In this document: positions 45,222 to 54,832 of the stretch, piece by piece
Position numbering within the stretch: position 1 is the stretch's first letter
Layout: each line of letters starts with the position of its first letter
Source: Candidatus Microbacterium colombiense
Lineage (GTDB): Bacteria; Actinomycetota; Actinomycetes; Actinomycetales; Microbacteriaceae
Length of the DNA stretch: 64,000 nucleotides
NCBI GenBank assembly: GCA_029203165.1
Contig: CP119308.1
Coordinates: 682,001 to 746,000 of the forward strand
Direction: 5' to 3'
Program-made: the position numbers and the translations under genes
The notes under the pieces: generated by a model
What the model was told of the DNA's origin: nothing
What the model saw: only the letters and a program-made list of their open reading frames with translations
The model's database searches: none

Positions 45222-46051
45222 GCGAGCACCAATCGGGCGAGGCGGGTGTCGGCGGTGCGGGCCGCGTCGTCGGCTGCGCCTGCAGTACCGGCACGGAGGA
45301 TCGACAGGGCGATCAGCAGATCGGCGATCCGGGTGGGGTGCGCCGAGGCGGTCGAGAGGAACGGGTCGGGCGACTCGACGATCCAGGTGCGCTCGGCGAT
45401 CCGCTGCACGCCACGACGCACGGGGTCGCCCTCGGCGGCCAGCAGGGCGGTGCGGTCGGAGGAGGCGTCGATCACGACACCCGACAGCGCGGCGGGATCG
45501 ATGGCCGGGTGGCCCTCGCCGGTCGCGATCACGAGATCTGTCGCGGGCAGTGCGGTGTCGGAGTCGGCCGAGTTCGGGCCGGCGGATTCGAGGGCGTCGA
45601 CGCCGTCGAGCTGGGCGCGGAGTCGCACGACGGGGTCGCCGATCACTCGTGTCACCCGGGTGCCGCCGCGGCCGAGCGTGCCAGCGAGCGTGTCGGCGAG
45701 CGTGTCGGCGCCGATCACGAGGGCGGATGCGGCGGGGAGCACGAGGTTGGTCTGTCGAGCCAGAGCGCGGATGACCTGTTCCGACCGGGCATGGGCGTGG
45801 AGGGCCGCGAAGCCGGGGAGGGTGCGCGGATCGACGGCGTCACGGTCGGCGGTGATCGTCACGTTCCAGTCCGCCGCCACGGACTCGCTCAGAGCAATCG
45901 GCAGGGCGGGGAACCGCCAGAGCACCGACGTCGACTCGCGCCCGTCGAGCACCCCGACCGAGGGGTGGGCGGATGCCGCGGCCGACGCGAGGCGCAGGCC
46001 GAGAGGCATCGCGGGGTCCGGGTCGACGCCGCGCGAGAGGGCTGGTGTCAC
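45218..46051 (-). CDS. Degenerate S-adenosylhomocysteinase-like partner protein
   Basis: 277 residues from GTG 46051, which follows TAGCGT by 7 nt (leaderless-type). I see no catalytic motif. The middle (LVLPAASALVIGADTLADTL, then RVTRVIGDPVVRLRAQLDGVD) aligns by eye with the NAD domain of the next gene (VVVAGFGRVGSGVARHAA, VTVSEVDPVAALQAAFAGY), and TDLVIATGEGHPAIDPAAL with AQVLISTTGIAHTVTAAHL, but the glycine-rich loop is lost. Inferred to be a non-catalytic subunit or chaperone for the AHCY-like enzyme, with which it overlaps by 4 nt. Confidence 0.6.
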   Translation of the reverse strand: MTPALSRGVDPDPAMPLGLRLASAAASAHPSVGVLDGRESTSVLWRFPALPIALSESVAADWNVTITADRDAVDPRTLPGFAALHAHARSEQVIRALARQTNLVLPAASALVIGADTLADTLAGTLGRGGTRVTRVIGDPVVRLRAQLDGVDALESAGPNSADSDTALPATDLVIATGEGHPAIDPAALSGVVIDASSDRTALLAAEGDPVRRGVQRIAERTWIVESPDPFLSTASAHPTRIADLLIALSILRAGTAGAADDAARTADTRLARLVLA

Positions 46052-46150
46052 GGGGGTGACGCTACGCGCTCGCCGCCGCGCGGGCGCGTCTGTGACGTCT
46101 CATGACGAGCGGGCGCGCGCGAGGGCCGCGCAGTGTCTACCGTCAAGACA

Positions 46151-47551
46151 ATGAGCCACGGCATCCCTCCCGAATCCGTCGCGCACGAGGTCCGCGAACC
46201 CGTCTACGACTGGACCGATTTCGGCTTCGACACCCGACAGGTGCACGCCGGCGAGTTCGACGAGCCCGAGTACGGGTCGCGCATCGCCCCGATCTACCTG
46301 AGTGCGGCCTTCCGCTTCGACTCGTTCGAAGAGAGCACGCGCCGATTCAGCGGTGCGGATGACGGTCAGATCTACTCGCGCAACCTGAACCCCACGAACG
46401 GGGTGGCCGAACGGCGCATCGCCGCGCTCGAGGGCGGCGTCGGCGCGATCGTCGTCTCGTCCGGGCAGGCCGCGATCACCGCGGCGATCCTCGCGATCGT
46501 GGGGCAGGGCGACCGGTTCGTGTCGACCGCGAGCATCTACAGCGGTACCCGCATCCTCTTCGGGCGCTCCTTCGCCCGGTTCGGCGTCGGCGTCGACTAC
46601 GTGTGGGATCCGACCGACGAGGCCGAGTGGGAGGCCGCGATCGGCCCCGACACCAAGGCGATCTTCACCGAGACGATCCCCAACCCCAAGAACGACGTGG
46701 TCGATATCGCCGCCGTCGCCCGCGTCGCCGCACGCCACGGCATCCCGCTGATCGTCGACAACACGATCGGCACCCCCTACCTCGTGCGCCCGATCGAGCA
46801 GGGCGCCCACATCGTCGTGCACTCCGGCACGAAGTTCCTCTCGGGGCATGGAGCTGCGATCTCGGGCATCATCGTCGACGGCGGCACATTCGACTGGGCG
46901 GGCAGCCCGCGCGACTACGCCGGCATCACCGAGCCGCCCGCGCCCGGTGCGCCCTCGGCGCTCGAGGCCTGGGGCCGCCGCGCCTATGAGCAGTTCGTGC
47001 GCGGCGGCATCGTGAACGACCTCGGCCCGGCCCTGTCTCCGCTGCACGGCTTCCTGCTGCAGCAGGGCATCGAGACGCTGTCGCTGCGCATGGAGCGGCA
47101 CGTCGAGAACTCCCGCGCGATCGCGGAGTTCCTGGCCCAGCACCCCGCCGTGGAGTACGTCGACTACGCCGGTCTCCCCGGGCATCCGCAGCACGAGGTC
47201 GCCCAGAGAACCCTCGGCGGTCGCTCCGGGTCGGTCTTCGCCGTCACCGTGCGCGGAGGGCGGGCCGGGGCCGAGATCTTCATCGACAGCCTGCGCGTGT
47301 TCAGCCGCATGACCAACATCGGCGACGTGCGCTCGATGGCGCTGCATCCCGCCACCACCACCCACCTGTCGTTCACCCCCGAGCTGCGCGCTCAGCTCGG
47401 CATCGACGACGGGCTCGTGCGGCTCTCGGTCGGCATCGAGACCGCCGCCGATCTGATCGCCGACCTCGACAGCGCGCTCGCCGCGGTCGCCGCGCACCTC
47501 GACCTTTCCGCCGATGCGCAGGGCGCCGCCGAATCCGAGGAGAACCGATGA
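46151..47551 (+). CDS. O-acetylhomoserine sulfhydrylase-like PLP enzyme
   Basis: 466 residues, Cys/Met metabolism PLP family. PLP lysine in VVHSGTKFLSGHG; FDTRQVHAG start region, IYSRNLNPTNGVAERRIAALEGG, NDLGPALSPLHGFLLQQGIETL and SRMTNIGDVRS. The long insert and length suit O-acetylhomoserine sulfhydrylases, which assimilate sulfide, methanethiol or other thiols; methionine gamma-lyase is an alternative. ATG 46151 lies 7 nt after TACCGT; GTG 46133 with GAGGG upstream is the alternative. Divergent from the AHCY-like operon and coupled to the next oxidase. Confidence 0.88.
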   Translation: MSHGIPPESVAHEVREPVYDWTDFGFDTRQVHAGEFDEPEYGSRIAPIYLSAAFRFDSFEESTRRFSGADDGQIYSRNLNPTNGVAERRIAALEGGVGAIVVSSGQAAITAAILAIVGQGDRFVSTASIYSGTRILFGRSFARFGVGVDYVWDPTDEAEWEAAIGPDTKAIFTETIPNPKNDVVDIAAVARVAARHGIPLIVDNTIGTPYLVRPIEQGAHIVVHSGTKFLSGHGAAISGIIVDGGTFDWAGSPRDYAGITEPPAPGAPSALEAWGRRAYEQFVRGGIVNDLGPALSPLHGFLLQQGIETLSLRMERHVENSRAIAEFLAQHPAVEYVDYAGLPGHPQHEVAQRTLGGRSGSVFAVTVRGGRAGAEIFIDSLRVFSRMTNIGDVRSMALHPATTTHLSFTPELRAQLGIDDGLVRLSVGIETAADLIADLDSALAAVAAHLDLSADAQGAAESEENR

Positions 47552-48759
47552 GCGCCGCACGCAGCCAGTGGACCGGGGTCGCCACCCGCGACGAGAACGC
47601 GCACTGGCGTGAGGTCGCGCAGCGTGTGGCCGACGAGCTGGCGGTCGACGTGCGCGAGCGGGAGAAGCGCGGCGACGTGCCCCGCGCAGAGTCTGCGTTG
47701 TTGCAGCGCTCGGGGCTCACGACCCTGCTCGATCCGGTCGAGCTCGGCGGTGGAGGCGCACACTGGTCGTCGGCGTTCCTGGCGGTGCGCGTGATCGCCC
47801 GGGTGGATGCCGGTATCGCGCAGCTGCTCGGCTATCACTACGCGAACTCCGCCACGATCGCGCTGGTCGCGGATGCCGCCGATCGCGACGACTGGTATCG
47901 GCGCAGCATCCGGAACACCTGGCTCTGGGGTGACTCGGTCAACCCGGTCGATCCGACGCTCAGCCTCACGCCCGACGGAGACGGCTTCGTGCTCGCCGGG
48001 GTGAAGCGATTCTCGACCGGTTCCTCGGTCGGAGACGTGATCCTGGTCAACGCCGTGGTCGATTCCGGTCCGGATGAGGGGCGATTCGCCTTCCTCGTGC
48101 TCCCGGCCGGACACCCGGGCGTCGAGGTGCAGGACGACTGGGACTTCCTCGGACAGCGGCTGTCGGCGAGCAACTCGGTGCGCTTCACGGATGCGCCGAT
48201 CGGGCCCGAGCACCTGCTCGGCTACGGAACCGACGAGTGGTTCCAGGCGCTGCTCACCCCGGCCGTGCAACTGATGTTCGGCAATCTGTACCTGGGCATC
48301 GCCGAGGGCGCGCTCGCCCAGGCCCGCGAACTGACCAATGCCCGCCCGAACGCCTGGTTCCTGAGCGGCGTCGAGCGCTACCGCGAGGATCCCTTCGTGC
48401 AGCGGCTCTATGGCGAGCTCGTGGCGCAGGTCGCCGCGGTCGAGGCTCTGGCCGACCGCGTGAACGAGGAGTACGACGCGGTCGTCGCCCGCGGGGCAGA
48501 GGTCGACGAGCAGGCCCGCGGCGACATCGCCATCCGCGTCGCGCAGCTCAAGGTCGTCTCGAGCGACACCGCGGTCGACGTCGCCAACCGGGTGTTCGAG
48601 GCGACGGGGTCGAGCTCCGCCGCCGCGAAGCACGCCCTTGACGCGCATTGGCGCAACGTGCGCACGCACTCGCTGCACGACCCGGTCGACTACAAGAAGC
48701 TCGAGGTCGGAGCGGACTTCCTGCTCGGCGAACGGCAGCCCCTCTCGCTGTACACCTGA
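47548..48759 (+). CDS. DszC/SfnB-like flavin-dependent oxidase (acyl-CoA dehydrogenase fold)
   Basis: 403 residues. ACAD fold with ALLQRSGLTTLLDPVELGGGG, KRFSTGSSVGDVILV, DDWDFLGQRLSASNSVRF and the C-terminal LDAHWRNVRTHSLHDPVDYKKLEVG, which is the DszC/SfnB hallmark rather than a true acyl-CoA dehydrogenase (no catalytic Glu evident). DszC relatives oxygenate sulfur or amine atoms using FMNH2. Overlaps the PLP enzyme by 4 nt; likely releases a thiol or sulfite for it. Confidence 0.85.
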   Translation: MSAARSQWTGVATRDENAHWREVAQRVADELAVDVREREKRGDVPRAESALLQRSGLTTLLDPVELGGGGAHWSSAFLAVRVIARVDAGIAQLLGYHYANSATIALVADAADRDDWYRRSIRNTWLWGDSVNPVDPTLSLTPDGDGFVLAGVKRFSTGSSVGDVILVNAVVDSGPDEGRFAFLVLPAGHPGVEVQDDWDFLGQRLSASNSVRFTDAPIGPEHLLGYGTDEWFQALLTPAVQLMFGNLYLGIAEGALAQARELTNARPNAWFLSGVERYREDPFVQRLYGELVAQVAAVEALADRVNEEYDAVVARGAEVDEQARGDIAIRVAQLKVVSSDTAVDVANRVFEATGSSSAAAKHALDAHWRNVRTHSLHDPVDYKKLEVGADFLLGERQPLSLYT

Positions 48760-48779
48760 GCCCGCCTGGTCCGTGCGCG

Positions 48780-48865
48780 GTTCACAACTCCTCAAGAACG
48801 TGGGCGCGGAGCCGGACACGCCGGAGATCCGGCGATCCCGGGGCCGATTTTGAGGAGTTGTGAAC
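48780..48865. repeat. Palindromic repeat family A, copy 4 (86 bp)
   Basis: GTTCACAACTCCTCA (48780-48794) with its exact reverse complement at 48851-48865. Lies between the convergent 47548 and 48881 genes. The centre contains a GCCGGA...TCCGGC pairing, so the whole can fold into a long branched hairpin. Confidence 0.9.
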
Positions 48866-48880
48866 GGACGGGCCGGGCGC

Positions 48881-49345
48881 TCAGCGGGCGTCGAGCTCGT
48901 GCAGGCGGGTCCAGAACAGGTGCAGCCCGTGCTCGGTGAGGGTGGCCGAGGCTCCCAGCGTCTCGAAGAGCGCCCGCACGGCGTCGCGCGACAGGGGTGC
49001 GAGGCCCGCGGCGATCAGTTCCGCGTCGGCGACGGATGCCGTACCGGCTTCCGCGCGCTGCACGAGCGAGTCCGCTGCAGCCGAGGCGACGGCCGACCGT
49101 GCGGCAGAGTCGGCGAGTACCCGAAGGAACTGCGGGTCATCGGCCGCGCGCTCGGTGTTGCCGTGCTGCTGGCGACGCGTGCGGGCTGCGGTCTGCGCGG
49201 CGCCCGTCGCCGTGACCTCGGCGATCAGCTCGGCGTGATCCAGGACGAGCCCGAGAGCCCGGGCGCCCGCGCCCTCGTTCCACGGCGCACCGAGCGCGGC
49301 GGCGCGGGAGCGGAAGGGCGTGACGGAAGCGGTGTCGGCGGGCAT
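48881..49345 (-). CDS. Hypothetical helical protein
   Basis: 154 residues from ATG 49345, chosen for GAGGAG four bases upstream. Predicted all-helical, Ala-rich (LVLDHAELIAEVTATGAAQTAARTRRQQ; LFWTRLHELDAR at the end). No signal, membrane span or family recognised. It sits alone on the minus strand between two plus-strand oxidase operons of the sulfur-type region. Confidence 0.65.
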   Translation of the reverse strand: MPADTASVTPFRSRAAALGAPWNEGAGARALGLVLDHAELIAEVTATGAAQTAARTRRQQHGNTERAADDPQFLRVLADSAARSAVASAAADSLVQRAEAGTASVADAELIAAGLAPLSRDAVRALFETLGASATLTEHGLHLFWTRLHELDAR

Positions 49346-49452
49346 GGGTCTCCTCGGGGCGAAGCTCCGACTGTATCGAACCGCGTCGACCGGCGACGTC
49401 ATGCGCGTTAACGTGGACGCTCGGCCCCGGCACCCCTGGCTACGCTGAGATC

Positions 49453-51492
49453 ATGACCTCCCGTCCGTTCGGCTCCCTCGATTGGGCGCGGAGAACCCCC
49501 GGCATCCCTGACCTGCTCGACCAGATCCGCCAGGCGAGCATCGCCGATGTGCCGGAACTCCCGAAGAGCTATTTCACCCGTCTCGCCGCCGCCGGTTTCG
49601 GGCGCATCCGTGTGCCGGTCGCCGAGGGGGGCCTCGGCGGCGACGTGCTCGATCTGCTCGACGCCTTCGTCGCGATCGCCGCCGCCGACTCGAACCTCGC
49701 GCAGAGCTGGCGTACGCACGTGCTCGCGACCGAGCGCCACGTGAAGTCACCCGCCGGCGCGCTCCGCGACCGGTGGATCTCCCGCGTCGCTGCGGGAGCG
49801 ATCATCGGCGGCGGATGGACCGAGGCCGACGGCTCCGGACCGAACGTCTTCACCACCCGCCTGTCCACCGAGAGCGGATCGCCGACTCTCACCGGTCGCA
49901 AGTTCTACTCGACCGGCAGCCGCTACGCCGACTGGCTGGAGTACAGCGCGGTCGACGATGACGGCGAGCTCGTGATCGCCGCCCTGCGTACCGACGCACC
50001 GGGTGTGACTCTGCTCGACGACTGGACCGGCTTCGGCCAGCGCGCCACCGCCAGCGGTACGACTGTGCTCGACAATGCGCCGGTCGACTCCGACGACATC
50101 GCCCCGTTCGACACCCAGCACCTCGGCACGGCGGGCTGGCAGCAGCTGATGCTGCTCGGCGTACTGGTCGGCATCGGCGAGGCCACCCGTGCGGCGGCCG
50201 AAGAACTCGTCTCGCTGATCGACCGTGCGCACGGCGGTTCCCCGATCCTCGTGCTCGAGGGGTATGGCCGCATCAGCGCGCTCGTCGCCTCGGCCCGCGC
50301 ATCCCTCGGCGAGATCGGACGCCTCACCGAGATCGCGCATCAGGCGATCATCGCCGGATCCGCGGATGCCGAAGAGCTCGCGGATGACGCCGTGAACGCG
50401 GTCTTCCAGGCGCAGGCCGTGATCGTCGAGCAGGTCATCGAGGCCGCCGACCGGCTGATGGCGCTGCCCGCCCAGCTCGACGACGTCGCCGAGACGCAGG
50501 AGCTGCGCAGTGCGCTGCGGCTCGACCGGTTCTGGCGCAACGCTCAGACGCTGTCGACGCACAACCCCGTGCTGCACCGCCTGCGCGCGATCGCCGACCG
50601 CGAGATCTACGCGATCGACCGCATCGCCGAGCCGGACGAGCGCGAGGTCGCCGTCGCGCAGGCGATCGCCGAGGGCATCCGCCCGCTGACGGTCGTGCGC
50701 CTCGACGCCGCACTGACCGCGCGACTGACCGCCGACCGCGCCGAACTCGACCGGGTGAGCGCGGCGTTCCGCGACCGCGAGCCCGTACTGTTCCAGCTCG
50801 ACGAGCGCCCCGGCGCTCGTTTCGACGCGGCCGTGGCCATCGCGACCCTGCTGCACCGGCTGCCTACCGCCTGGTTCGCGATCGGCACGAGCGACCTCGC
50901 CGACACCGGGCATCCGTACAACCTCGCCCGCCGCATCGCCTCGCTGGAGCAGCTGTCGAACGGACGCACCGCCTGGGTGCTCGACGATGCATCAGAGGAC
51001 GGCTCCACGGAAGACGAAAACCACCGCGACCGCATCCGCGTGGTCCAGCAGCTTCTGCGCAGCTGGCCGCAGGAGAGCATCGCCGCGGATGCCGACGCCG
51101 CCCACTTCGCCCAGACCGAGTCGATCCGCCGCATCGGTGCCGACGGCGCGTACCCCACTGCGGGTCCGCTGAACGTACCGAGCAGTCCGCAGCATCTGCC
51201 GGTCTTCGTGTCGTCGCGTCGCTTCGGCGACGTGCACCGCTACGTCGACCTTCTGGTCCGTGACGACGCCTGGGTTCTTCCGTACGCGGATGCCGCGGGC
51301 CACGCCCTCGCGCACGCACAGCAGGTCTCCGAGGTCGACGCCCTGCTCCGGCTCGCCGGTGGCCTGCCGCAGGCGGATGCCGCCACACCCCAGACCCTGC
51401 GCGACCGGCTGCGGCTCCCCGCGCCGGCACTGTACGAACTGCCAGGAGCCTCGGCCCGCTTCGCGCGCGGCGGAGAGACGGAGGCATCATGA
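49453..51492 (+). CDS. Fusion: DszC/SfnB-like oxidase plus degenerate luciferase-like domain
   Basis: 679 residues. Residues 1 to about 395 are an ACAD-fold DszC/SfnB-like oxidase (GGWTEADGSGPNVFTTRLS, GRKFYSTGSRYADWLEY, LDDWTGFGQRATASGTTVL, LDRFWRNAQTLSTHNPVLH). Residues ~410-679 resemble a luciferase-fold monooxygenase that has lost much of its core (GHPYNLARRIASLEQLSNGRTAWVLDD, LLRSWPQESIAADADAAHF, GPLNVPSSPQHLPVFVSSR). The same partial domain is a separate gene at 52857. Start TACGCT-6 nt-ATG (leaderless type). Overlaps the next monooxygenase as ATGA, so the three activities are made together. Confidence 0.85.
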   Translation: MTSRPFGSLDWARRTPGIPDLLDQIRQASIADVPELPKSYFTRLAAAGFGRIRVPVAEGGLGGDVLDLLDAFVAIAAADSNLAQSWRTHVLATERHVKSPAGALRDRWISRVAAGAIIGGGWTEADGSGPNVFTTRLSTESGSPTLTGRKFYSTGSRYADWLEYSAVDDDGELVIAALRTDAPGVTLLDDWTGFGQRATASGTTVLDNAPVDSDDIAPFDTQHLGTAGWQQLMLLGVLVGIGEATRAAAEELVSLIDRAHGGSPILVLEGYGRISALVASARASLGEIGRLTEIAHQAIIAGSADAEELADDAVNAVFQAQAVIVEQVIEAADRLMALPAQLDDVAETQELRSALRLDRFWRNAQTLSTHNPVLHRLRAIADREIYAIDRIAEPDEREVAVAQAIAEGIRPLTVVRLDAALTARLTADRAELDRVSAAFRDREPVLFQLDERPGARFDAAVAIATLLHRLPTAWFAIGTSDLADTGHPYNLARRIASLEQLSNGRTAWVLDDASEDGSTEDENHRDRIRVVQQLLRSWPQESIAADADAAHFAQTESIRRIGADGAYPTAGPLNVPSSPQHLPVFVSSRRFGDVHRYVDLLVRDDAWVLPYADAAGHALAHAQQVSEVDALLRLAGGLPQADAATPQTLRDRLRLPAPALYELPGASARFARGGETEAS

Positions 51493-52742
51493 CCACCGAC
51501 GATCGACTGCTCACGGTCAACATCAACGTGCTCGGGGTCGGACAGCGCCCTGCGGCCTGGCGCGACCCGGAGATCCGTCCTGACGCGATCGTCGACCTCG
51601 CGCACTGGCAGGAGGTCGCCCGCATCGCCGAGCGCGGCCTGGTCGATGCGATCTTCCTCGCCGACCGTCCCGCGATCACCGACCCGCGCAGCCGCCCGGT
51701 GCAGTACCTCGATCCGGGTGTGCTGGTGCCGGCGATGGCCGCGGTCACCGATCACCTCGGTTTCGTCGCGACGGCGTCGACCACGCTCAACGAGCCCGTC
51801 GAGCTCGCCCGGCGGCTCTGGGCCCTGCACACCGCGACCGGCGGACGCTTCGCCTGGAACGCCGTCACCAGCTGGGATCCGGAAGCCGTGCGCAACTTCG
51901 GCATCTCGGAGCTGCCCGCGCGCGAGGTGCGCTACGCCCGCGCCGAGGAGTTCGTCACGGTCGTGAAGAACCTGTGGGAGACCGCGGGCACCGACGCGAT
52001 CGTGGAGCATGATGGTTCGTTCTCGGTGCGCGCCGGGCTCGAGATGGAGCGCCTCGTCGCCGATCGCCCCGCCATCGTGCAGGCCGGAGGGTCGGAGCCC
52101 GGCTGGCGTCTGGCCGGACTCGTCGCCGACGGCGTGTACTCGGTCGACCACGACCCGGCATCCGCGACCGAGCACCGCCAGAAGATCCGTGGCTACGCGG
52201 TCGAGGCGGGCCGTGCGGCCGAGGATGTGCGGGTGTTCCCCGGGCTCGCTGTCGTGATCGGCAGCACCGAGCAGGAGGCCTGGGATCGCTTCGACCACTG
52301 GGAGCACCTCGCCCCCGCGACCTACAGCCTCAACGAGCTGTCGAAGGCGCTCGGCGCTGATTTCTCGGGCCTCGACCTGGATGCGCCCGTGCCCGAACAG
52401 CTGCTGATCGACGCCGAGGCGCAGGATGCCGGATGGTCGACCGCATACCGCCGGGTGCTGGTGGAGCGCATCCGTGCCGACCGTCCGACGATTCGTCGGC
52501 TGCTGCGCGACTTCGGAGGCTACGGCCAGCGGTTCCTCGCGGGCACGCCGGAGCAGATCGCCGACACCATGGAGGACTGGTTCCGCAGCGGTTCCGCAGA
52601 CGGCTTCAACATCATGCTCGACCTGTTCCCGTCCGGCCTCACCGACTTCGTGGATCAGGTCGTGCCCGAACTGCAGCGCCGCGGCATCTTCCGCCGCGAA
52701 TACCGCGACAGCGGCATCCTGGAGCGCTTCCGCCGCCCGTAG
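51489..52742 (+). CDS. NtaA/SnaA/DszA-type FMN-dependent monooxygenase
   Basis: 417 residues, a slightly short member. Motifs: AERGLVDAIFLADRP, LDPGVLVPAMAAVTDHLGFVATASTTLNEP, GGRFAWNAVTSWDPEAVRNFG, RYARAEEFVTVVKNLWE, PAIVQAGGSEPGWRLAGLVADGVYSVD, FLAGTPEQIADTMEDWFRSGSADGFNIM. Uses reduced FMN and O2; likely oxidises a product of the coupled oxidase. Closely parallel to the gene at 53564 on the other strand. Confidence 0.87.
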   Translation: MTTDDRLLTVNINVLGVGQRPAAWRDPEIRPDAIVDLAHWQEVARIAERGLVDAIFLADRPAITDPRSRPVQYLDPGVLVPAMAAVTDHLGFVATASTTLNEPVELARRLWALHTATGGRFAWNAVTSWDPEAVRNFGISELPAREVRYARAEEFVTVVKNLWETAGTDAIVEHDGSFSVRAGLEMERLVADRPAIVQAGGSEPGWRLAGLVADGVYSVDHDPASATEHRQKIRGYAVEAGRAAEDVRVFPGLAVVIGSTEQEAWDRFDHWEHLAPATYSLNELSKALGADFSGLDLDAPVPEQLLIDAEAQDAGWSTAYRRVLVERIRADRPTIRRLLRDFGGYGQRFLAGTPEQIADTMEDWFRSGSADGFNIMLDLFPSGLTDFVDQVVPELQRRGIFRREYRDSGILERFRRP

Positions 52743-52856
52743 GCGGAGGCGTGCCCAGCTGGCCCCGCCCCGTTGGGCGGAGAACTCAGCGTGGGGAGGA
52801 GCTCTCGTGGAGAATGTTCCGCCCGTGGCCGAGTTCCCCTCCGGAGGCGTACAGCC

Positions 52857-53567
52857 TCAGACCTGGTCGAGGCGGCCGGAGCCCGAGAACGCCGGGGAAC
52901 CGGTCGCAAATGACGCCGAGGGGCCGAGTCCGAACGCGGCGCGTGCGGTGAGCGGAACAGCAGCCGCATCGACGGAGCCGACGTCCGCACTCCACACCGG
53001 CACGGATGCCGGGTCGAGCGCGACATCCACGCCCGCAGTCACCCCGCCCGACGACAGCAGCACCGTCACCGGCTTGTCGTGCACATCGACGGGCAGGGTC
53101 AACGGCCCGCCGATCGTCGGATGCTCCGGGTCGACGACGCGCAGGATGCGACTGTCGTCCACGTACACGCCGGCGTCCGCATCGCCCACGATCGAGTCGA
53201 GCGGCCAGCTCTCCCACAGTCGCGAGATCAGCGACAGCTCCTCGGCGGAGTACCCGGCGAGTCCCACCCGACGGCCGTGCAGGTTCGAGAGTGTGGCAGC
53301 GACGCGGGCCAGATTCACCGGATGCTGCCGCGCCGCGATGATCGGCACCACGACGACGCGGCGCGTGATCGCGAGGAGTGCCCCCGCCGCCGCCGTCCGG
53401 TCGGGCGAGAAGCGGTCGGGCGACACGCCGCCGACGTCGCCGAGCATCAGCACGTCGGCCGCGGCATCCAACTCCTCACCCAGTGCGACACGTGACGCCC
53501 GCCCGGCGCCTGTGCGCACCGCGAACGCGGCCAGAGTCGCGTCATCGACGCGCAGCACGCGGGTCAT
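52857..53567 (-). CDS. Stand-alone degenerate luciferase-like domain protein
   Basis: 236 residues, roughly half of a luciferase-fold enzyme. QHPVNLARVAATLSNLHGRRVGLAGY and LISRLWESWPLDSIVGDADAG, then GGPLTLPVDVHDKPVTVLLSSGG, line up by eye with the C-terminal third of the 49453 fusion. No full FMN site. It overlaps the monooxygenase upstream by 4 nt. Probably a non-catalytic or assembly partner; function unknown. Confidence 0.65.
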   Translation of the reverse strand: MTRVLRVDDATLAAFAVRTGAGRASRVALGEELDAAADVLMLGDVGGVSPDRFSPDRTAAAGALLAITRRVVVVPIIAARQHPVNLARVAATLSNLHGRRVGLAGYSAEELSLISRLWESWPLDSIVGDADAGVYVDDSRILRVVDPEHPTIGGPLTLPVDVHDKPVTVLLSSGGVTAGVDVALDPASVPVWSADVGSVDAAAVPLTARAAFGLGPSASFATGSPAFSGSGRLDQV

Positions 53568-54832
53568 CGGCGCGCCCCTCTCATCCAGGCCGTGAACGGC
53601 TGATCCGCGTGCTCGACCAGCAGCCCGCGGGCGCGCAGCACCGGCGTCACGTGCTCGGCGAACTCGCGCAGCCCCCACGGATTCGTGTCGAACAGCAGGT
53701 TGAAGCCGTCAGCGGCGCCGGCAGCCACCCAGTCGGTCATGATGTCGACGAGTTTCTCGGGCGTGCCGACGAACAACTGGTGTCCGAAGCCGGCGAAGTA
53801 GCGCAGCAGTTCGCGCACCGTCAGGTTGCCGGCGGCTCCGTACGACGCGATCGCCTGCCGGAAGCCGACCGGCGCCGCAGACGGATCACCCGACAGCCGG
53901 GCGATCTCCTCCTCGGCCGGGGCGTCCAGATCGAGGCGCGCGTCGTCGATGCCGAACATCGCCGTGAACCTCTTCAATACGTATCCCTCGGGGCTGCGCT
54001 CGTGAATCACCCGGAAGCGGCGCTCGGCCTCCTCCTCGGTCGAGCCGACGACCAGATGGATGCCGGGCAGCACGAGCGGCGCGGGGCGCCCGAGCTCCGC
54101 GGCCCGGCGTCGCAGGTCGGTGGCGTTCGCGGCGGCCGTCTCGCGCACGGTCTCGGCGGCGAACACGGCCTCAGCGCTGGCGGCCGCGAGCTGGCGTCCG
54201 CGCGGCGATCCTCCGGCCTGCACGATCAGGGGTGCGACGTCGGGCAGCAGTGCGCGGATCGCCGGGTCGACTCCGAGCTCGGCCCGGGAGATGCGCTCTC
54301 CGAAGAGCGGTCCGTCGTGCACGTAATCGGTGTCGTCGCGGACCGCGGTGAGGAAGCGGAGGTAGGCGTCGACGAACTCCTCGGCGCGGGCGTACCGCTC
54401 CTCGCGGCCGGGGTCGCCGGTGTAGCCGAAGTCAGTCATCGCGGTGCCGGTGACGCCGGTGACGACGTTCCATCCGAAGCGCGCGCCGCTGAACGCGCCG
54501 ACCGAGAGCAGGCGCCTGGCGAGCTCGACGGGGTCGTTCGTGCTGGTCGACACGGTCGAGATGATGCCGAGGTGTTCGGTCTCGGCCGCGACCGTGGCCA
54601 AGGCCGAGAGCGGTTCGACGAGCCGGTTCGGGCGGATCGCGGGGTTCGAGGCGAGACCGGGGGAGTCGGCGAGGAAGATCGCGTGCATCCCGGCGTCCTC
54701 CGCCGTGCGCGCCGCGTCACGCCAGAAGTCGGCTCCGAGCACTCGGAGCGGATCCTCGCCGGGCGCGCGCCAGGCTCCGGCATCCGTCCCGTAGTCGTAG
54801 ACGTTCGCACCGAGCACGAGCGGACGGCTCAT
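53564..54832 (-). CDS. NtaA/SnaA/DszA-type FMN-dependent monooxygenase
   Basis: 422 residues. ARTAEDAGMHAIFLADSPG, EPLSALATVAAETEHLGIISTVSTSTNDPVE, ARFGWNVVTGVTGTAMTDFGYTGDP, RYARAEEFVDAYLRFL, LIVQAGGSPRGRQLAAASAEAVF, FVGTPEKLVDIMTDWVAAGAADGFNLLF. Same family as 51489 and 41212. Coupled upstream to an ACAD-fold oxidase and downstream to the degenerate luciferase-like protein, each by 4-nt overlaps. Confidence 0.87.
   Translation of the reverse strand: MSRPLVLGANVYDYGTDAGAWRAPGEDPLRVLGADFWRDAARTAEDAGMHAIFLADSPGLASNPAIRPNRLVEPLSALATVAAETEHLGIISTVSTSTNDPVELARRLLSVGAFSGARFGWNVVTGVTGTAMTDFGYTGDPGREERYARAEEFVDAYLRFLTAVRDDTDYVHDGPLFGERISRAELGVDPAIRALLPDVAPLIVQAGGSPRGRQLAAASAEAVFAAETVRETAAANATDLRRRAAELGRPAPLVLPGIHLVVGSTEEEAERRFRVIHERSPEGYVLKRFTAMFGIDDARLDLDAPAEEEIARLSGDPSAAPVGFRQAIASYGAAGNLTVRELLRYFAGFGHQLFVGTPEKLVDIMTDWVAAGAADGFNLLFDTNPWGLREFAEHVTPVLRARGLLVEHADQPFTAWMRGARR

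Noticed and set aside
46052..46150. SAM or other sulfur riboswitch before the PLP enzyme
   Set aside because: The gap between divergent genes is only about 100 bp, both starts look leaderless, and no riboswitch core was recognised.
52743..52856. Another dispersed palindrome between the convergent units (GGGCGGA...TTCCGCCC)
   Set aside because: Only about 8 bp of the arms pair and the ends match none of the other elements; probably an ordinary convergent terminator region.
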